Origin: Anaeromassilibacillus sp. An172
GTDB taxonomy: Bacteria; Bacillota; Clostridia; Oscillospirales; Acutalibacteraceae
Reading direction: 5' to 3'
DNA: 64,000 bases
NCBI RefSeq assembly: GCF_002160515.1
Contig: NZ_NFKS01000005.1
Location: forward strand, 1 to 64,000
This document shows, in pieces, positions 18,518-26,827 of this stretch. How positions within the stretch are numbered: the first letter of the stretch is position 1; the number at the start of each line of letters is the position of its first letter. The translations under genes were made by a program, and so were the position numbers. Below the pieces are notes generated by a model. The model did no database searches and was not told the origin of the DNA. It worked only from the letters and a program-made list of their open reading frames with translations.

Positions 18518-18931
18518 TTGCATAGCTATACAATATCATTGAAAAGTATTTTTTCTACTTTACGCCCTTATATTTTAGGCGTATTTACGGCGGCACTTAT
18601 AAACATCGCTATTGTCGCCCTCTGCTCTTTCATGTTCTCCGTATCAAAAACATTTTCCTCGGAAGCTGTTTTAGGTGTAGTAATAGGAGCCGATGTTATC
18701 TGCGCTTTTGTGGGAGGATACGTAGCCGCAAGAATCAAAAAAGAAAAAGGAATTGTCTGCGGAGCCATTGTAGGCGGCATTTTATTCATTCTGGTTTTAA
18801 CAGGCGGAATGATAAGCGGATTTGAAGAAGTTACATACAGAACTGTTCTTTCATTCGGTATACTTCTAATTTTCGGAGCGCTGGGAGGAATTAAAGGCGT
18901 AAACCGCAAAACACGAATTAAAATCAAATAA
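18518..18931 (+). CDS. TIGR04086 family membrane protein
   Basis: A 137-residue protein with four predicted membrane helices (about 17-40, 50-70, 80-98 and 106-123). The small-residue-rich FVGGYVAARIKKEKGIVCGAIVGG segment is typical of TIGR04086, a family found in Firmicutes often beside yajC. Its function is not known. The start is TTG at 18518; in frame there is a stop nine codons upstream and no other start. The ribosome site and start lie within the yajC terminator, so expression may depend on read-through or on melting of the hairpin. A convergent terminator follows. Confidence 0.8.
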   Translation: MHSYTISLKSIFSTLRPYILGVFTAALINIAIVALCSFMFSVSKTFSSEAVLGVVIGADVICAFVGGYVAARIKKEKGIVCGAIVGGILFILVLTGGMISGFEEVTYRTVLSFGILLIFGALGGIKGVNRKTRIKIK

Positions 18932-18941
18932 ACCTATCAAA

Positions 18942-18973
18942 AACGCCCTTTCCTAAGTATAAGGAAAGGGCGT
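18942..18973. terminator. Bidirectional terminator between convergent genes
   Basis: ACGCCCTTTCCT (18942-18953) pairs perfectly with AGGAAAGGGCGT (18962-18973) around an 8-base loop. It lies between the ends of the TIGR04086 gene (plus strand) and the lipoprotein gene (minus strand) and can serve both. Confidence 0.85.
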
Positions 18974-18985
18974 AAATATTTTGTT

Positions 18986-19501
18986 TTATGCTGCTTCTGT
19001 AGCATCTGTTTCTGTTGCGTTTGAATTATCATCGAGTGAAGCAGTTTCAGAGGTTTCGCTCTCTGTACTCATCGCCATAATATACTTATCATCGTCGATT
19101 ATACTCCAGTACATTGAAAGATAATAGTTTCTAACCTCATCATATTTTGAATATTTCCAAACAGCGGTATCTTCGTTATAAGTAACTCTCTTTCCGTCAA
19201 TTTTCAGACTGTCACTGTAAGTTTCCTTAAGTGAATCGTATGCCGCCTGAGCATCTTCTTCAGTTGCGCAATCATACTGCATGAGAATACTGTCAACATA
19301 TCCGCCTACCCAAGAATAGGTTATTGTCAAACGCTCAATATTAAATTCATTATCGTCTTCAGGAACATCCCTGTACACAATCAAATCCAAATCCATGTCA
19401 TCTGCAATGCCTGATTCTGTTGCAGTGGTCTGCTGTGCTGCACAGCCGGCAAGCGAAAGACAAAACACCAACAAAGCGGCGAAAGTAAATATCTTTTTCA
19501 T
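18986..19501 (-). CDS. Hypothetical lipoprotein
   Basis: A 171-residue secreted lipoprotein with no family recognised. The N-terminus is a clear type II signal: MKKIFTFAALLVFCLSLAGC, with the lipobox LAGC and lipidated Cys20. The mature part is acidic (D/E/T/S-rich). It contains a central segment with YDCATEEDAQAAYDSL and a later KRVTYNEDTAVWKYSKYD, suggesting a small alpha/beta fold, and it ends in a Thr/Ser/Glu-rich low-complexity tail. It has its own strong promoter and a GGAGG site. Surface anchoring outside the membrane is well supported; the role is not. Confidence 0.85.
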   Translation of the reverse strand: MKKIFTFAALLVFCLSLAGCAAQQTTATESGIADDMDLDLIVYRDVPEDDNEFNIERLTITYSWVGGYVDSILMQYDCATEEDAQAAYDSLKETYSDSLKIDGKRVTYNEDTAVWKYSKYDEVRNYYLSMYWSIIDDDKYIMAMSTESETSETASLDDNSNATETDATEAA

Positions 19502-19541
19502 CCAAAAACCTCCGAAAAGCCAATTCGTTTAACTGCATATT

Positions 19542-19570
19542 ATTATATCATTATATAGAAAGCTTTTCAA
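19542..19570 (-). promoter_or_regulatory. Promoter of the lipoprotein gene
   Basis: TTGAAA (19565-19570) and TATAAT (19542-19547) on the minus strand have a 17-base spacer, close to consensus. The leader of about 35 bases ends in GGAGG. Confidence 0.78.
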
Positions 19571-19607
19571 TAATTTTGAGGCTATTTCATATAATAAACA
19601 CAAAATT

Positions 19608-21107
19608 TCACGCAGGGACCACCGCTACAATCTGCTTGCCCATCTGTTCATATCTTAATTCTACCAAACTCTTATCGTATTTAACAAGTGAACCATAAAG
19701 CGGGTCGTTGAAATAGTAATAATAGTCATCATATCCCACAAGAAGCAGACAATGCTCATTGTAAGGGAAAGTAAACACATCACCTATTTCATATTCGGCG
19801 TTCTCATCCACATAATCAACTATCCAAGAATCAGTCGGATATGATGCAACCATATATGTTGTAGCCCAAAGCAAAACCGGCTGTTCCTTTGATAAGTATT
19901 TCTTTATAATATCTGATAACTCTATGTCCTTTTCATATATAGCCTTGTACTCTGTTTCACCGATATCGCTGAAATACTTATTTATTGATTTTGCAATTAC
20001 CGGACTGAAACAACCGTATCCGGAAGAATCATACGGATTGTTTATAAAAGCGGAATTCATATCCGCCGCAGCTATACCTTCATCTGTAAAAGTCATATAT
20101 CTTATTGTCAAATAGTCGTCAATAAATGTATTAGGGGTGATATCATATCCCATACCCTGTAATAGCATTACTGCGCTGACGCTTTCACAGGCGTAATAAT
20201 AATCCGGCTTTTGACAAATCTGCGGCATATCGACAAGAACCGACGATGGCATTTCTATTACTTCCACAGTACAACTGTCTGATTCATTGTATCTTGTAAC
20301 ATTTATTGTGGTTTCACCAACCGCTTCAGCAGTTATTGTACCGTCCTCAGCAACTGACACAACAGAAGTATCAGAAGAGGCAAAAGAAAGATGCTGTGAA
20401 TTTTCCTCAGTGGTTGCCAGCACAGATGTTTCCCCTACAACCAAAACTATAGAATCGTTTCCGTCCTCAATTCTAAAATCAACCGGTGTAACATCGACAT
20501 ACACAGTAATAATTTCCTCAACGCCGTTATATAAAGTACCTTTTATTTCAGCTTTTCCGGAGGATATTCCCGTAACCTCTCCGGTTTGAGCATCAACAGA
20601 GGCAATATCAGGGTTAAGTGACTCGTACGTAACGCTGTGTTCTATTTCTTCAACTCCATCATCAAAGGATATCTGCATTTTTTCTCCCGAAGCAATGGAC
20701 TCTTTATCGGAAACAAGAGTAAGAGAATCAGGCTGAGCAACAACTACAACCTTTGCACTGTCGCTTTTATTGTATTTATTACTGATAGTTATTTCTGTAG
20801 TTCCTACACTTAGTCCTTCCAAAGTACCGTCCGACGAGATTGAAGCTATATCTTGATTTTCAGAGGAAAAGGAACTTCCTCTTGTTCCCTCCGCCTCTAT
20901 TTTCAGAGTTTCACCTTCTCTGATATAATACACATCTTTCGACAATCCTGGCAAACTAAAAAATCCGGTTAAAAAAAGATATACCAAAGCAGCTCCAACA
21001 ATCACAACCAGAGCCGATACATATTTTACCCACCTAAAGCGTTTTGGGGAAGCTGCATTTTTCCTATAATTTCTGTTTTTCTTTTCATTATTCACTATTT
21101 CTTCCAT
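19608..21107 (-). CDS. Membrane-anchored Big2-domain protein with C39-like peptidase
   Basis: A 499-residue surface protein. A lysine/arginine-rich cytoplasmic start is followed by a membrane helix at about 31-48. Three bacterial Ig-like (Big_2) repeats follow at about 58-125, 128-208 and 210-285, with the LSVGTTEITI, ISSGKAEI and EAVGETTINV signatures. A papain-like C39_2 domain covers 295-499. Its predicted catalytic Cys is in YYYACESVSAVML (about 307), His in NEHCLLLVGYDD (about 452) and Asn/Asp in FNDPLYG (about 467). The ATG at 21107 is better spaced from AAGGTG than the GTG at 21113. The C39 fold often cleaves double-glycine leaders when fused to ABC transporters, but this stand-alone extracellular form has unknown substrates. 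Confidence 0.85.
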   Translation of the reverse strand: MEEIVNNEKKNRNYRKNAASPKRFRWVKYVSALVVIVGAALVYLFLTGFFSLPGLSKDVYYIREGETLKIEAEGTRGSSFSSENQDIASISSDGTLEGLSVGTTEITISNKYNKSDSAKVVVVAQPDSLTLVSDKESIASGEKMQISFDDGVEEIEHSVTYESLNPDIASVDAQTGEVTGISSGKAEIKGTLYNGVEEIITVYVDVTPVDFRIEDGNDSIVLVVGETSVLATTEENSQHLSFASSDTSVVSVAEDGTITAEAVGETTINVTRYNESDSCTVEVIEMPSSVLVDMPQICQKPDYYYACESVSAVMLLQGMGYDITPNTFIDDYLTIRYMTFTDEGIAAADMNSAFINNPYDSSGYGCFSPVIAKSINKYFSDIGETEYKAIYEKDIELSDIIKKYLSKEQPVLLWATTYMVASYPTDSWIVDYVDENAEYEIGDVFTFPYNEHCLLLVGYDDYYYYFNDPLYGSLVKYDKSLVELRYEQMGKQIVAVVPA

Positions 21108-21131
21108 AACCACACCTTAACAAACAAAAAA

Positions 21132-21166
21132 GGCGACCGAACCACAAAACACATGATCCGGCCGCC
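21132..21166 (-). terminator. Terminator of ilvE
   Basis: GGCGGCCG pairs with CGGTCGCC on the minus strand (21159-21166 with 21132-21139, one G-T pair), extended by two A/T pairs and followed by TTTTTTGTTTG. It lies 40 bases after the ilvE stop. Confidence 0.82.
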
Positions 21167-21206
21167 ACAGATCTCTTATACGATTGAGTGAGTTGCCAAA
21201 ATAATA

Positions 21207-22277
21207 TTATTCAACTTCTACTACCCATCCGAACTTATCTTCAATCTTACCCCACTGAATACCTGTAAGATTGTCGTAAAGCTTCTGAGAAATCTCTCCG
21301 ATTTCTCCGTTGTTGATAGTCATAATCTTGTCGCCCCATTTGAGTTCACCGATAGGTGAAATAACTGCGGCTGTACCTGTTCCGAAGCTTTCAACAAGCT
21401 TTCCTTCGTCATATGCCTTTGCAACCTCATCGATTGAAATCTGACGCTCGGAAACCTTATAGCCCCAGCTGCGGAGAAGTTCGATTGTGCTGAGTCTTGT
21501 AATACCGCCGAGAATTGAACCCTGAAGAGCAGGTGTAACAACTTCGTCGCCGATAACAAAGAATACGTTCATTGTTCCAACTTCTTCGATGTATTTTCTT
21601 TCAACACCGTCAAGCCAGAGAACCTGAGTGTAGTTCTGCTTCTCAGCCTCGTCCTGAGCCTTCAAGGAAGCTGCATAGTTACCAGCTGTCTTTGTAAAGC
21701 CCATACCGCCTCTAACGGCACGAACATATTTCTGTTCAACATAAATTTTTACAGGATTAAGACCCTCTGGATAATATGCTCCAACAGGAGAGCAGATTAC
21801 ACAGAAAATAAGGTGATGAGCAGGATGCACACCAACATGTGGGTCAATACCGAAAATAAACGGTCTTATGTAAAGTGATGTTCCCTCTGACTTTGGAATC
21901 CAGTCCTCGTCAACCTTAACAAGAGCCTTGATAGCCTCAACACAGAACTCCTCATCAATAAGAGGAATACAGAGTCTTTCGTTTGAAAGATTAAGTCTTG
22001 CCATATTCTTTTCTGGGCGGAAAAGCAATGGCTTGCCGTTAGCGCCTCTGTAAGCTTTCATGCCCTCGAAAACTTCCTGGCCATAGTGAAGACACATAGC
22101 AGCCGGGCTGAGTTCAATAGGTCCAAAAGGAACAATTCTTGGATTGTGCCAGCCTTCGCCCTCGTCATAGTTCATAAGGAACATATGATCTGTAAATATC
22201 TGACCAAAGCCAAGCTTTGACTCGTCTTGTGGCTTAGCCTTAGGATTTTTAGTAAGTTCAATTTTAATTTCCTGCAT
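21207..22277 (-). CDS. ilvE: Branched-chain amino acid aminotransferase
   Basis: A PLP fold-type IV transaminase interconverting Leu/Ile/Val and their 2-oxo acids. It is 356 residues, the longer BCAT form (IlvE of Bacillus/eukaryotic type). Motifs include PFGPIELSPAAMCLHYGQEVFEGMKAYRG (the active-site floor), the PLP Lys in GMGFTKTAGNYAAS, and the EVGTMNVFFV and GSILGGITRLS signatures. It has its own promoter and terminator. No other branched-chain genes are nearby. Confidence 0.96.
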   Translation of the reverse strand: MQEIKIELTKNPKAKPQDESKLGFGQIFTDHMFLMNYDEGEGWHNPRIVPFGPIELSPAAMCLHYGQEVFEGMKAYRGANGKPLLFRPEKNMARLNLSNERLCIPLIDEEFCVEAIKALVKVDEDWIPKSEGTSLYIRPFIFGIDPHVGVHPAHHLIFCVICSPVGAYYPEGLNPVKIYVEQKYVRAVRGGMGFTKTAGNYAASLKAQDEAEKQNYTQVLWLDGVERKYIEEVGTMNVFFVIGDEVVTPALQGSILGGITRLSTIELLRSWGYKVSERQISIDEVAKAYDEGKLVESFGTGTAAVISPIGELKWGDKIMTINNGEIGEISQKLYDNLTGIQWGKIEDKFGWVVEVE

Positions 22278-22328
22278 TAGAATAACCTTCTCTCAAGATT
22301 AAATAGTGTTAAATATTAACTGTTTATT

Positions 22329-22357
22329 ATCATATCACAAAAATGTCATTTATTCAA
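22329..22357 (-). promoter_or_regulatory. Promoter of ilvE
   Basis: TTGAAT (22352-22357) and TATGAT (22329-22334) on the minus strand are 17 bases apart. The -35 element lies in the last codons of the upstream pseudouridine synthase gene. Confidence 0.7.
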
Positions 22358-23306
22358 TATTTATTTCATACAAATTCATTGTATTGATTATTTTTTTCAT
22401 ATCCTCCGGTATGTCGCAGCAAAGCTCCATAACTTTCCCGTCAATAGGATGAAAAAATTTCATTTTAGCGCAATGTAACGCTTGTCTTTCTATTTTTTCA
22501 AGGCTTCCGCCATAAAGGTCGTCACCTTCAAGAGGATGACCTATACTGCTCATGTGACACCTAATCTGGTGTGTTCTGCCTGTTTCAAGCCAAAGTTTAA
22601 CAAGGGATGAATTGTCAAAACAGTCCATTCTTTCAAAATGGGTAACCGCCTTATCTCCGTCGTCAGAAATAATTCTCAGCATGGTGCTGTTTTCTGATTT
22701 TTTGATAGGCTTATCTATTGTCCCTTTTTCAGGAGTAATGCCGGTACACACTGCAATGTATTCCTTGTAAATATCCTGTTTCTGTAAAATACCGGCTGAG
22801 TGTCTGTCTTTGGCAATCAGTACAAGACCTGATGTATCCTTATCAAGTCTGTTTACAGCTCTGAATGTGTAGTCCTCTCCCTTTTCAAGACTATAGTATC
22901 TTAAAAAATTTGCAAGTGTATTTTCCTGATGTATTTTTGTTGGATGAACTGGAGTAGACGCAGGCTTATTTATGATAATAATATGACTGTCCTCATAAAC
23001 TATATCAAGACTGCCTTTTACAGGAATAATATTGTTATCTTCTGAGACCTGTTTTAAAACTATCTCATCACCTGCAAAAACCTTTTCATCGGCTTTTATG
23101 AGCTGCCCTTTTCTTGTTATTCCCAAAGGTATTTTTTTCAGTTTTGTAAAGGTTCTGGTTGATACACCGCAGGTGATTTTTAAAAATACTTTTAAAAGCT
23201 TTCCGTCATCATTTTCCCCTACAGTAAAGCTGATAGCTCCGTTATCACAGCTATTAGCAGATAAAAAATCTTTTGTATAATTACCTTCCATTTTACTTCC
23301 TGCCAT
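22350..23306 (-). CDS. RluA-family pseudouridine synthase
   Basis: Isomerises uridine to pseudouridine in RNA; the exact target (23S rRNA or tRNA) cannot be told. It has up to 318 residues. An S4-like N-terminal segment (VSTRTFTKLKKIPLG) is followed by the catalytic domain with INKPASTPVHP, the Asp motif RAVNRLDKDTSGLVL, and the C-terminal GRTHQIRCHMSSIGHPLEGDDLYG. Two starts are possible: ATG at 23306 overlaps the DUF1294 stop as TAATG (coupling), and ATG at 23291 has a better-spaced AGGAAG site. A second family member is at 53.9 kb. Confidence 0.92.
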   Translation of the reverse strand: MAGSKMEGNYTKDFLSANSCDNGAISFTVGENDDGKLLKVFLKITCGVSTRTFTKLKKIPLGITRKGQLIKADEKVFAGDEIVLKQVSEDNNIIPVKGSLDIVYEDSHIIIINKPASTPVHPTKIHQENTLANFLRYYSLEKGEDYTFRAVNRLDKDTSGLVLIAKDRHSAGILQKQDIYKEYIAVCTGITPEKGTIDKPIKKSENSTMLRIISDDGDKAVTHFERMDCFDNSSLVKLWLETGRTHQIRCHMSSIGHPLEGDDLYGGSLEKIERQALHCAKMKFFHPIDGKVMELCCDIPEDMKKIINTMNLYEINIE

Positions 23307-23578
23307 TAAAACACATATTTACAGAGCAAAAATACAATTACACACTGTATCACGAATATAACCGGAATACCAACCATAAATTTAGCATGCAGAGTTTTAT
23401 GTCTGATTCCCCTCATAGTAAGATACATGCCTACGCTTCCCCCTATTGCCGACAAAAGAAGCAAGGTTTTTTCCGGAACTCTTCTCCAGCCGTTTATAGC
23501 AGCTTTCTTATCAAATACTGTCACAATAACAGCTATGATATTTATTACTATTAAATACACAATGAAAATTTTATCCAT
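23306..23578 (-). CDS. DUF1294 membrane protein
   Basis: About 90 residues with three or four short membrane segments. The conserved DKKAAINGWRRVPEKTLLLLSAIGGSVGMYLTM region (split: DKKAAINGWRRVPE then GGSVG) is diagnostic of DUF1294, whose function is unknown. The ATG at 23578 has GGAG nine bases upstream. An ATG at 23593 is also in frame but has no ribosome site. Its stop overlaps the next gene's possible ATG. The divergent GHL10 gene starts only about 30 bases away on the other strand, so promoters must overlap the coding ends. Confidence 0.85.
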   Translation of the reverse strand: MDKIFIVYLIVINIIAVIVTVFDKKAAINGWRRVPEKTLLLLSAIGGSVGMYLTMRGIRHKTLHAKFMVGIPVIFVIQCVIVFLLCKYVF

Positions 23579-23608
23579 AAAAATCATCTCCATAGGAAGT
23601 GTTGTTCA

Positions 23609-24865
23609 ATGAAAATCACAAATAGGTTAAAGTTTATTTCTATCATTATTTTAGCTGCCGCTATACTCATAGCCGGTGCAGGCACAAAGCTGACAGATTT
23701 TTTCGGTGAGAATTTCAAAATTCCTCATTCGGAAAACAACAGCACTCAAAACAATCAATCTTCAAGCAGTTCCGAAGAAATCTCAAGGCTTCCAGATGAG
23801 GAAGTCCGTGGACTTTGGGTAAGTTATATAGACTTAAATATGAGCGGCACCGACTATTCACAGGAATCTTTTGAAAGTAAATTTGATACAATAGTCGATG
23901 ACGCTTTAAAAAACGGATTTAATACACTTATTGTTCAGGTTAGGCCATTTGCCGACGCTCTTTATGATTCAGACTACTTCCCCACATCCCATGTCACTTT
24001 TCAAACACAGGGTGCAGAACTTACATATGACCCTCTTGAATACATGTGCAAAGCCGCACACGACAACAATCTGAGAATAGAAGCTTGGATAAATCCATAC
24101 AGAATTAAAACTACAGATTTTCCTGACCCACTCAGCGATGACAACCCCTATATAAAAAATAAAAATCTTGGAGTAGTAACGGACACAGGTATCTATTTTA
24201 ATCCAGCTTTTCCTGAGGTCACAGAGCTTATCTGCAATGGCGTAAGGGAAATATTAGAAAAATATCCCGTAGACGGAATTCAATTTGACGATTATTTCTA
24301 CCCCACACAGGATAAAAGCTTCGATTCGGAGGCATATAATGAATATTATTCCTCACAGCTCAATAAAGGAGAAGAAGCCATGTCACTGGATGACTGGAGA
24401 GTGGAAAACGTCAACAGCATGCTGAGAGAAGTCTATAAAACAGTACATGAAACAAGCGACACCGCAGTTTTCGGAATATCTCCTCAGGGAAATCTCAGCA
24501 ACAATGCAAAGCTTTACGCCGACGTAGTTACCTGGTGTACTACTGAAGGATATGCCGACTATATCTGCCCGCAGATATATTTTAGCCTTGACAACCCAGC
24601 ACTCACTTTTGAGGACGCATTGCAGGATTGGATTGATATTGACTTTGCTCCGGGTGTAGAATTGTATGTCGGTCTTGCAGGCTATAAAGCCGGCAGTGAC
24701 GCCGATTCCGGAACATGGCTTGACCGTGATGATATTATCAAAACACAAATTGAAATCATACGTGAAGCAGATATAAACGGATTTATACTTTACAGCTACA
24801 ACTCTCTTGTAAGTGAAGAAGCTTCAAAAGAAATTGAAAATATGAGAAATCTTTTAACCTCATAA
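23609..24865 (+). CDS. GHL10 (DUF187/YddW-type) glycosyl-hydrolase-like protein
   Basis: A 418-residue exported protein with an N-terminal membrane helix (about 9-28, probably a signal anchor). A Ser/Asn/Gln-rich linker follows, then a TIM-barrel of the glycosyl-hydrolase-like family 10. Motifs include EVRGLWVSYIDLN at the start, FNTLIVQVRPFADALY, RIEAWINPYRI, and VDGIQFDDYFYP with candidate catalytic acidic residues. FGISPQGN and the C-terminal INGFILYSYNSL follow. Family members are linked to cell-wall or glycan degradation but biochemistry is limited. Its end is five bases from the convergent mtaB end, with no terminator between. Confidence 0.88.
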   Translation: MKITNRLKFISIIILAAAILIAGAGTKLTDFFGENFKIPHSENNSTQNNQSSSSSEEISRLPDEEVRGLWVSYIDLNMSGTDYSQESFESKFDTIVDDALKNGFNTLIVQVRPFADALYDSDYFPTSHVTFQTQGAELTYDPLEYMCKAAHDNNLRIEAWINPYRIKTTDFPDPLSDDNPYIKNKNLGVVTDTGIYFNPAFPEVTELICNGVREILEKYPVDGIQFDDYFYPTQDKSFDSEAYNEYYSSQLNKGEEAMSLDDWRVENVNSMLREVYKTVHETSDTAVFGISPQGNLSNNAKLYADVVTWCTTEGYADYICPQIYFSLDNPALTFEDALQDWIDIDFAPGVELYVGLAGYKAGSDADSGTWLDRDDIIKTQIEIIREADINGFILYSYNSLVSEEASKEIENMRNLLTS

Positions 24866-24870
24866 AAGCC

Positions 24871-26187
24871 TTATCGTACTAAACTGCCTATACAACAATC
24901 CTTTTCACAGCTTTCAATATAAACATCTGCAAATGTTCCGCAAAGCTTTTTGAAACTTTCTTCATCTTCTTTGTTTATTTTTATCTTTACATGGGTATAA
25001 TTCTTTGTGTACCCCTCAAGAAAGCCGTCACGGCGAATGGTTTCTATTAAAACGGGTTCAGTTCTGCCCTTTTGAGAAGCCAAAAAGCCGAGACGGCTTT
25101 TATCTGTTTCTTCAATCATAATTTTGCTTCTTCTGTCTTTTTCCTCAGGGCTTACCTGATTAGGCATTTTATCGGCAACTGTTCCCTTTCTTCTTGAATA
25201 AGAAAAAACATGAACTTTTGCAAAACCAACGGACTTTACAAAGTCCAAAGATTTTTGAAATTCTTCCTCTGTCTCCCCTGCAAATCCAACCATAACATCT
25301 GTGGTAAAAGCCGGATTTTCAAAGGCTTCTGAAAGATTTTTAACGATATCCATATATTCAGCAGATGTATAATGTCTGTTCATTCTCTTTAATGTTTCAT
25401 CACATCCGCTTTGAAGAGAAAGATGGAACTGCGGACAGAACTTTTTCTGAACAGACAATCGTTTAATAGTTTCCTTGTCCATCTTTTCAGGCTCTATAGA
25501 ACCAAGTCTCACACGCTCTATTCCATCAACTGCACAGGCTACATCTACAGCGTCGCAGAGATTGCTTCCTGTGTCCTGGCCAAAGGCGCAGAGATTTATT
25601 CCTACAAGGACAACCTCTTTGTATCCCTTTTGTGCAAGAGCCTCTATTTCCTCTTTAAGCTGTGAAAGTTTCTTTGACCTAACTCTTCCTCTTGCGTAAG
25701 GTATAATGCAGTAGGAACAAAATCTGTTGCAGCCGTCCTCGATTTTAACAAAAGCTCTTGTACGCTCGTCAAAATCAGAAATCGCCATAGACTCAAATTC
25801 TTCCCCTGAGTTTTGATGTTCGGTTATATCTATAATCTGTTGTTTGCCGGAAAGATATCTTTCTATTGACGGGACAAGCATTTTTCTTGAGGCGTTCCCC
25901 AAAACTATATCGCAGCCCTCAAAAAGAGATGTATCATCAGGGAATGCCTGTGGCATACATCCGGTCAGCACAATTATTCCATGAGGATTTTCTCTTCTTA
26001 TTCTTCTTATAAGCTTTCGGTTTTTGCTGTCACTGACAGAGGTAACCGTACATGTATTTATAACTGTGATATCAGCTATTTCTTTGTTATCGGATGGCAT
26101 ATATCCGGATTTTATCAAATTCTCTCTCATCACCTGTGATTCATACTGGTTCACTTTACATCCGAGAGTTATCACATTAAAATTCAA
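24871..26187 (-). CDS. mtaB: tRNA (t6A37) methylthiotransferase MtaB
   Basis: A radical-SAM enzyme adding a methylthio group to t6A at position 37 of ANN-decoding tRNAs. The 438-residue protein has the UPF0004 domain with three Cys (LGCKVNQYES, INTCTVTSVSD, LTGCMPQ). The radical-SAM cluster motif is CNRFCSYCIIPYARG, and a C-terminal TRAM-like domain follows. It starts at TTG (26187) after AAGGTGAT, and no ATG start matches the conserved N-terminus. Its promoter is back to back with that of the HPr-like gene. miaA at 62.4 kb modifies the same tRNA position in other tRNAs. Confidence 0.94.
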   Translation of the reverse strand: MNFNVITLGCKVNQYESQVMRENLIKSGYMPSDNKEIADITVINTCTVTSVSDSKNRKLIRRIRRENPHGIIVLTGCMPQAFPDDTSLFEGCDIVLGNASRKMLVPSIERYLSGKQQIIDITEHQNSGEEFESMAISDFDERTRAFVKIEDGCNRFCSYCIIPYARGRVRSKKLSQLKEEIEALAQKGYKEVVLVGINLCAFGQDTGSNLCDAVDVACAVDGIERVRLGSIEPEKMDKETIKRLSVQKKFCPQFHLSLQSGCDETLKRMNRHYTSAEYMDIVKNLSEAFENPAFTTDVMVGFAGETEEEFQKSLDFVKSVGFAKVHVFSYSRRKGTVADKMPNQVSPEEKDRRSKIMIEETDKSRLGFLASQKGRTEPVLIETIRRDGFLEGYTKNYTHVKIKINKEDEESFKKLCGTFADVYIESCEKDCCIGSLVR

Positions 26188-26268
26188 ATTATCACCTTTT
26201 TCAATATTTTTAATACCATATGAAATGGTAGAGTATTTCTGTGAAAAATAAAACTGTCCACAGCGGAT

Positions 26269-26297
26269 AGTATATCAGATAATTTTCAGAAAATCAA
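26269..26297 (-). promoter_or_regulatory. Promoter of mtaB
   Basis: TTGATT (26292-26297) and TATACT (26269-26274) on the minus strand are 17 bases apart. Its -35 is only about 20 bases from the -35 of the opposite promoter. Confidence 0.72.
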
Positions 26298-26316
26298 AAG
26301 AAATTTTTCAAAATAC

Positions 26317-26345
26317 TTGATTATTCGTCAAATAAATGGTATCAT
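26317..26345 (+). promoter_or_regulatory. Promoter of the HPr-like gene
   Basis: TTGATT (26317-26322) and TATCAT (26340-26345) are separated by 17 bases. The start would be near 26352, giving a leader of about 26 bases with GGAGG. Confidence 0.72.
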
Positions 26346-26377
26346 GTACTTGATTTCGATTTTTGGAGGTATTTAAA

Positions 26378-26635
26378 TTGTATACGAGAAATATCATAAT
26401 TAAAAATCTTGATGATGCAAAGTCCATTGTTAACATCGCCAACAAGTACAAAAACTTGAGTATCAAGATTTCTAAAGACGATTATTCAATCGACGCTCAT
26501 TCAATAATGGGGGTTATTTCTATGGGTGTACTGAACAGCGAATTTTCCGGCGCAATTTCTCTTAATGTTGACGGAGATGTTCCTGAGGACTTCAAAAAAG
26601 ATATTGAAAATTACGTCGTAAACGAGTCACTCTGA
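26378..26635 (+). CDS. HPr-like protein lacking the phosphorylatable His
   Basis: An 85-residue single-domain protein with the HPr fold pattern: ANKYKNLSIKISKDDYSIDAHSIMGVISMG matches the HPr region around Ser46 (here Ser42, HSIMG). The N-terminal active loop of HPr, normally HARP, reads NLDDAK, so the His15 and Arg17 that carry phosphate from enzyme I are absent. It resembles Crh in this respect, though Crh has Gln at that position. The start is TTG at 26378, seven to eight bases after GGAGGT; a TTG at 26363 would swallow the ribosome site. It is monocistronic with its own promoter. A regulatory rather than sugar-transport role is likely by inference. Confidence 0.82.
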   Translation: MYTRNIIIKNLDDAKSIVNIANKYKNLSIKISKDDYSIDAHSIMGVISMGVLNSEFSGAISLNVDGDVPEDFKKDIENYVVNESL

Positions 26636-26721
26636 TAAGTATATTTCTACTTTGACAAAATGTCAATATTTATCCTTTCGACTCACTATTAAAACTACAA
26701 AATTTTATTTCGTGTTTTTAT

Positions 26722-26741
26722 AAGCCGTCTTTCGACGGTTT
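26722..26741 (+). terminator. Terminator of the HPr-like gene
   Basis: AAGCCGTC pairs with GACGGTTT around a TTTC loop and is followed by ATTTTTTTG on the plus strand. Confidence 0.8.
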
Positions 26742-26767
26742 ATTTTTTTGCTTTTCATAAAAGACAA

Positions 26768-26796
26768 CGTGAGACTATCTTTCGTTAAATCTCACG
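26768..26796. terminator. Terminator downstream of the CoA-disulfide-reductase-like gene
   Basis: CGTGAGA (26768-26774) pairs with TCTCACG (26790-26796) around a 15-base loop. T-rich bases follow on both strands, so it may act as a bidirectional terminator between convergent genes. Confidence 0.65.
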
Positions 26797-26827
26797 CTGT
26801 TTTTTATGTTAGTATATAAATTTAAAA

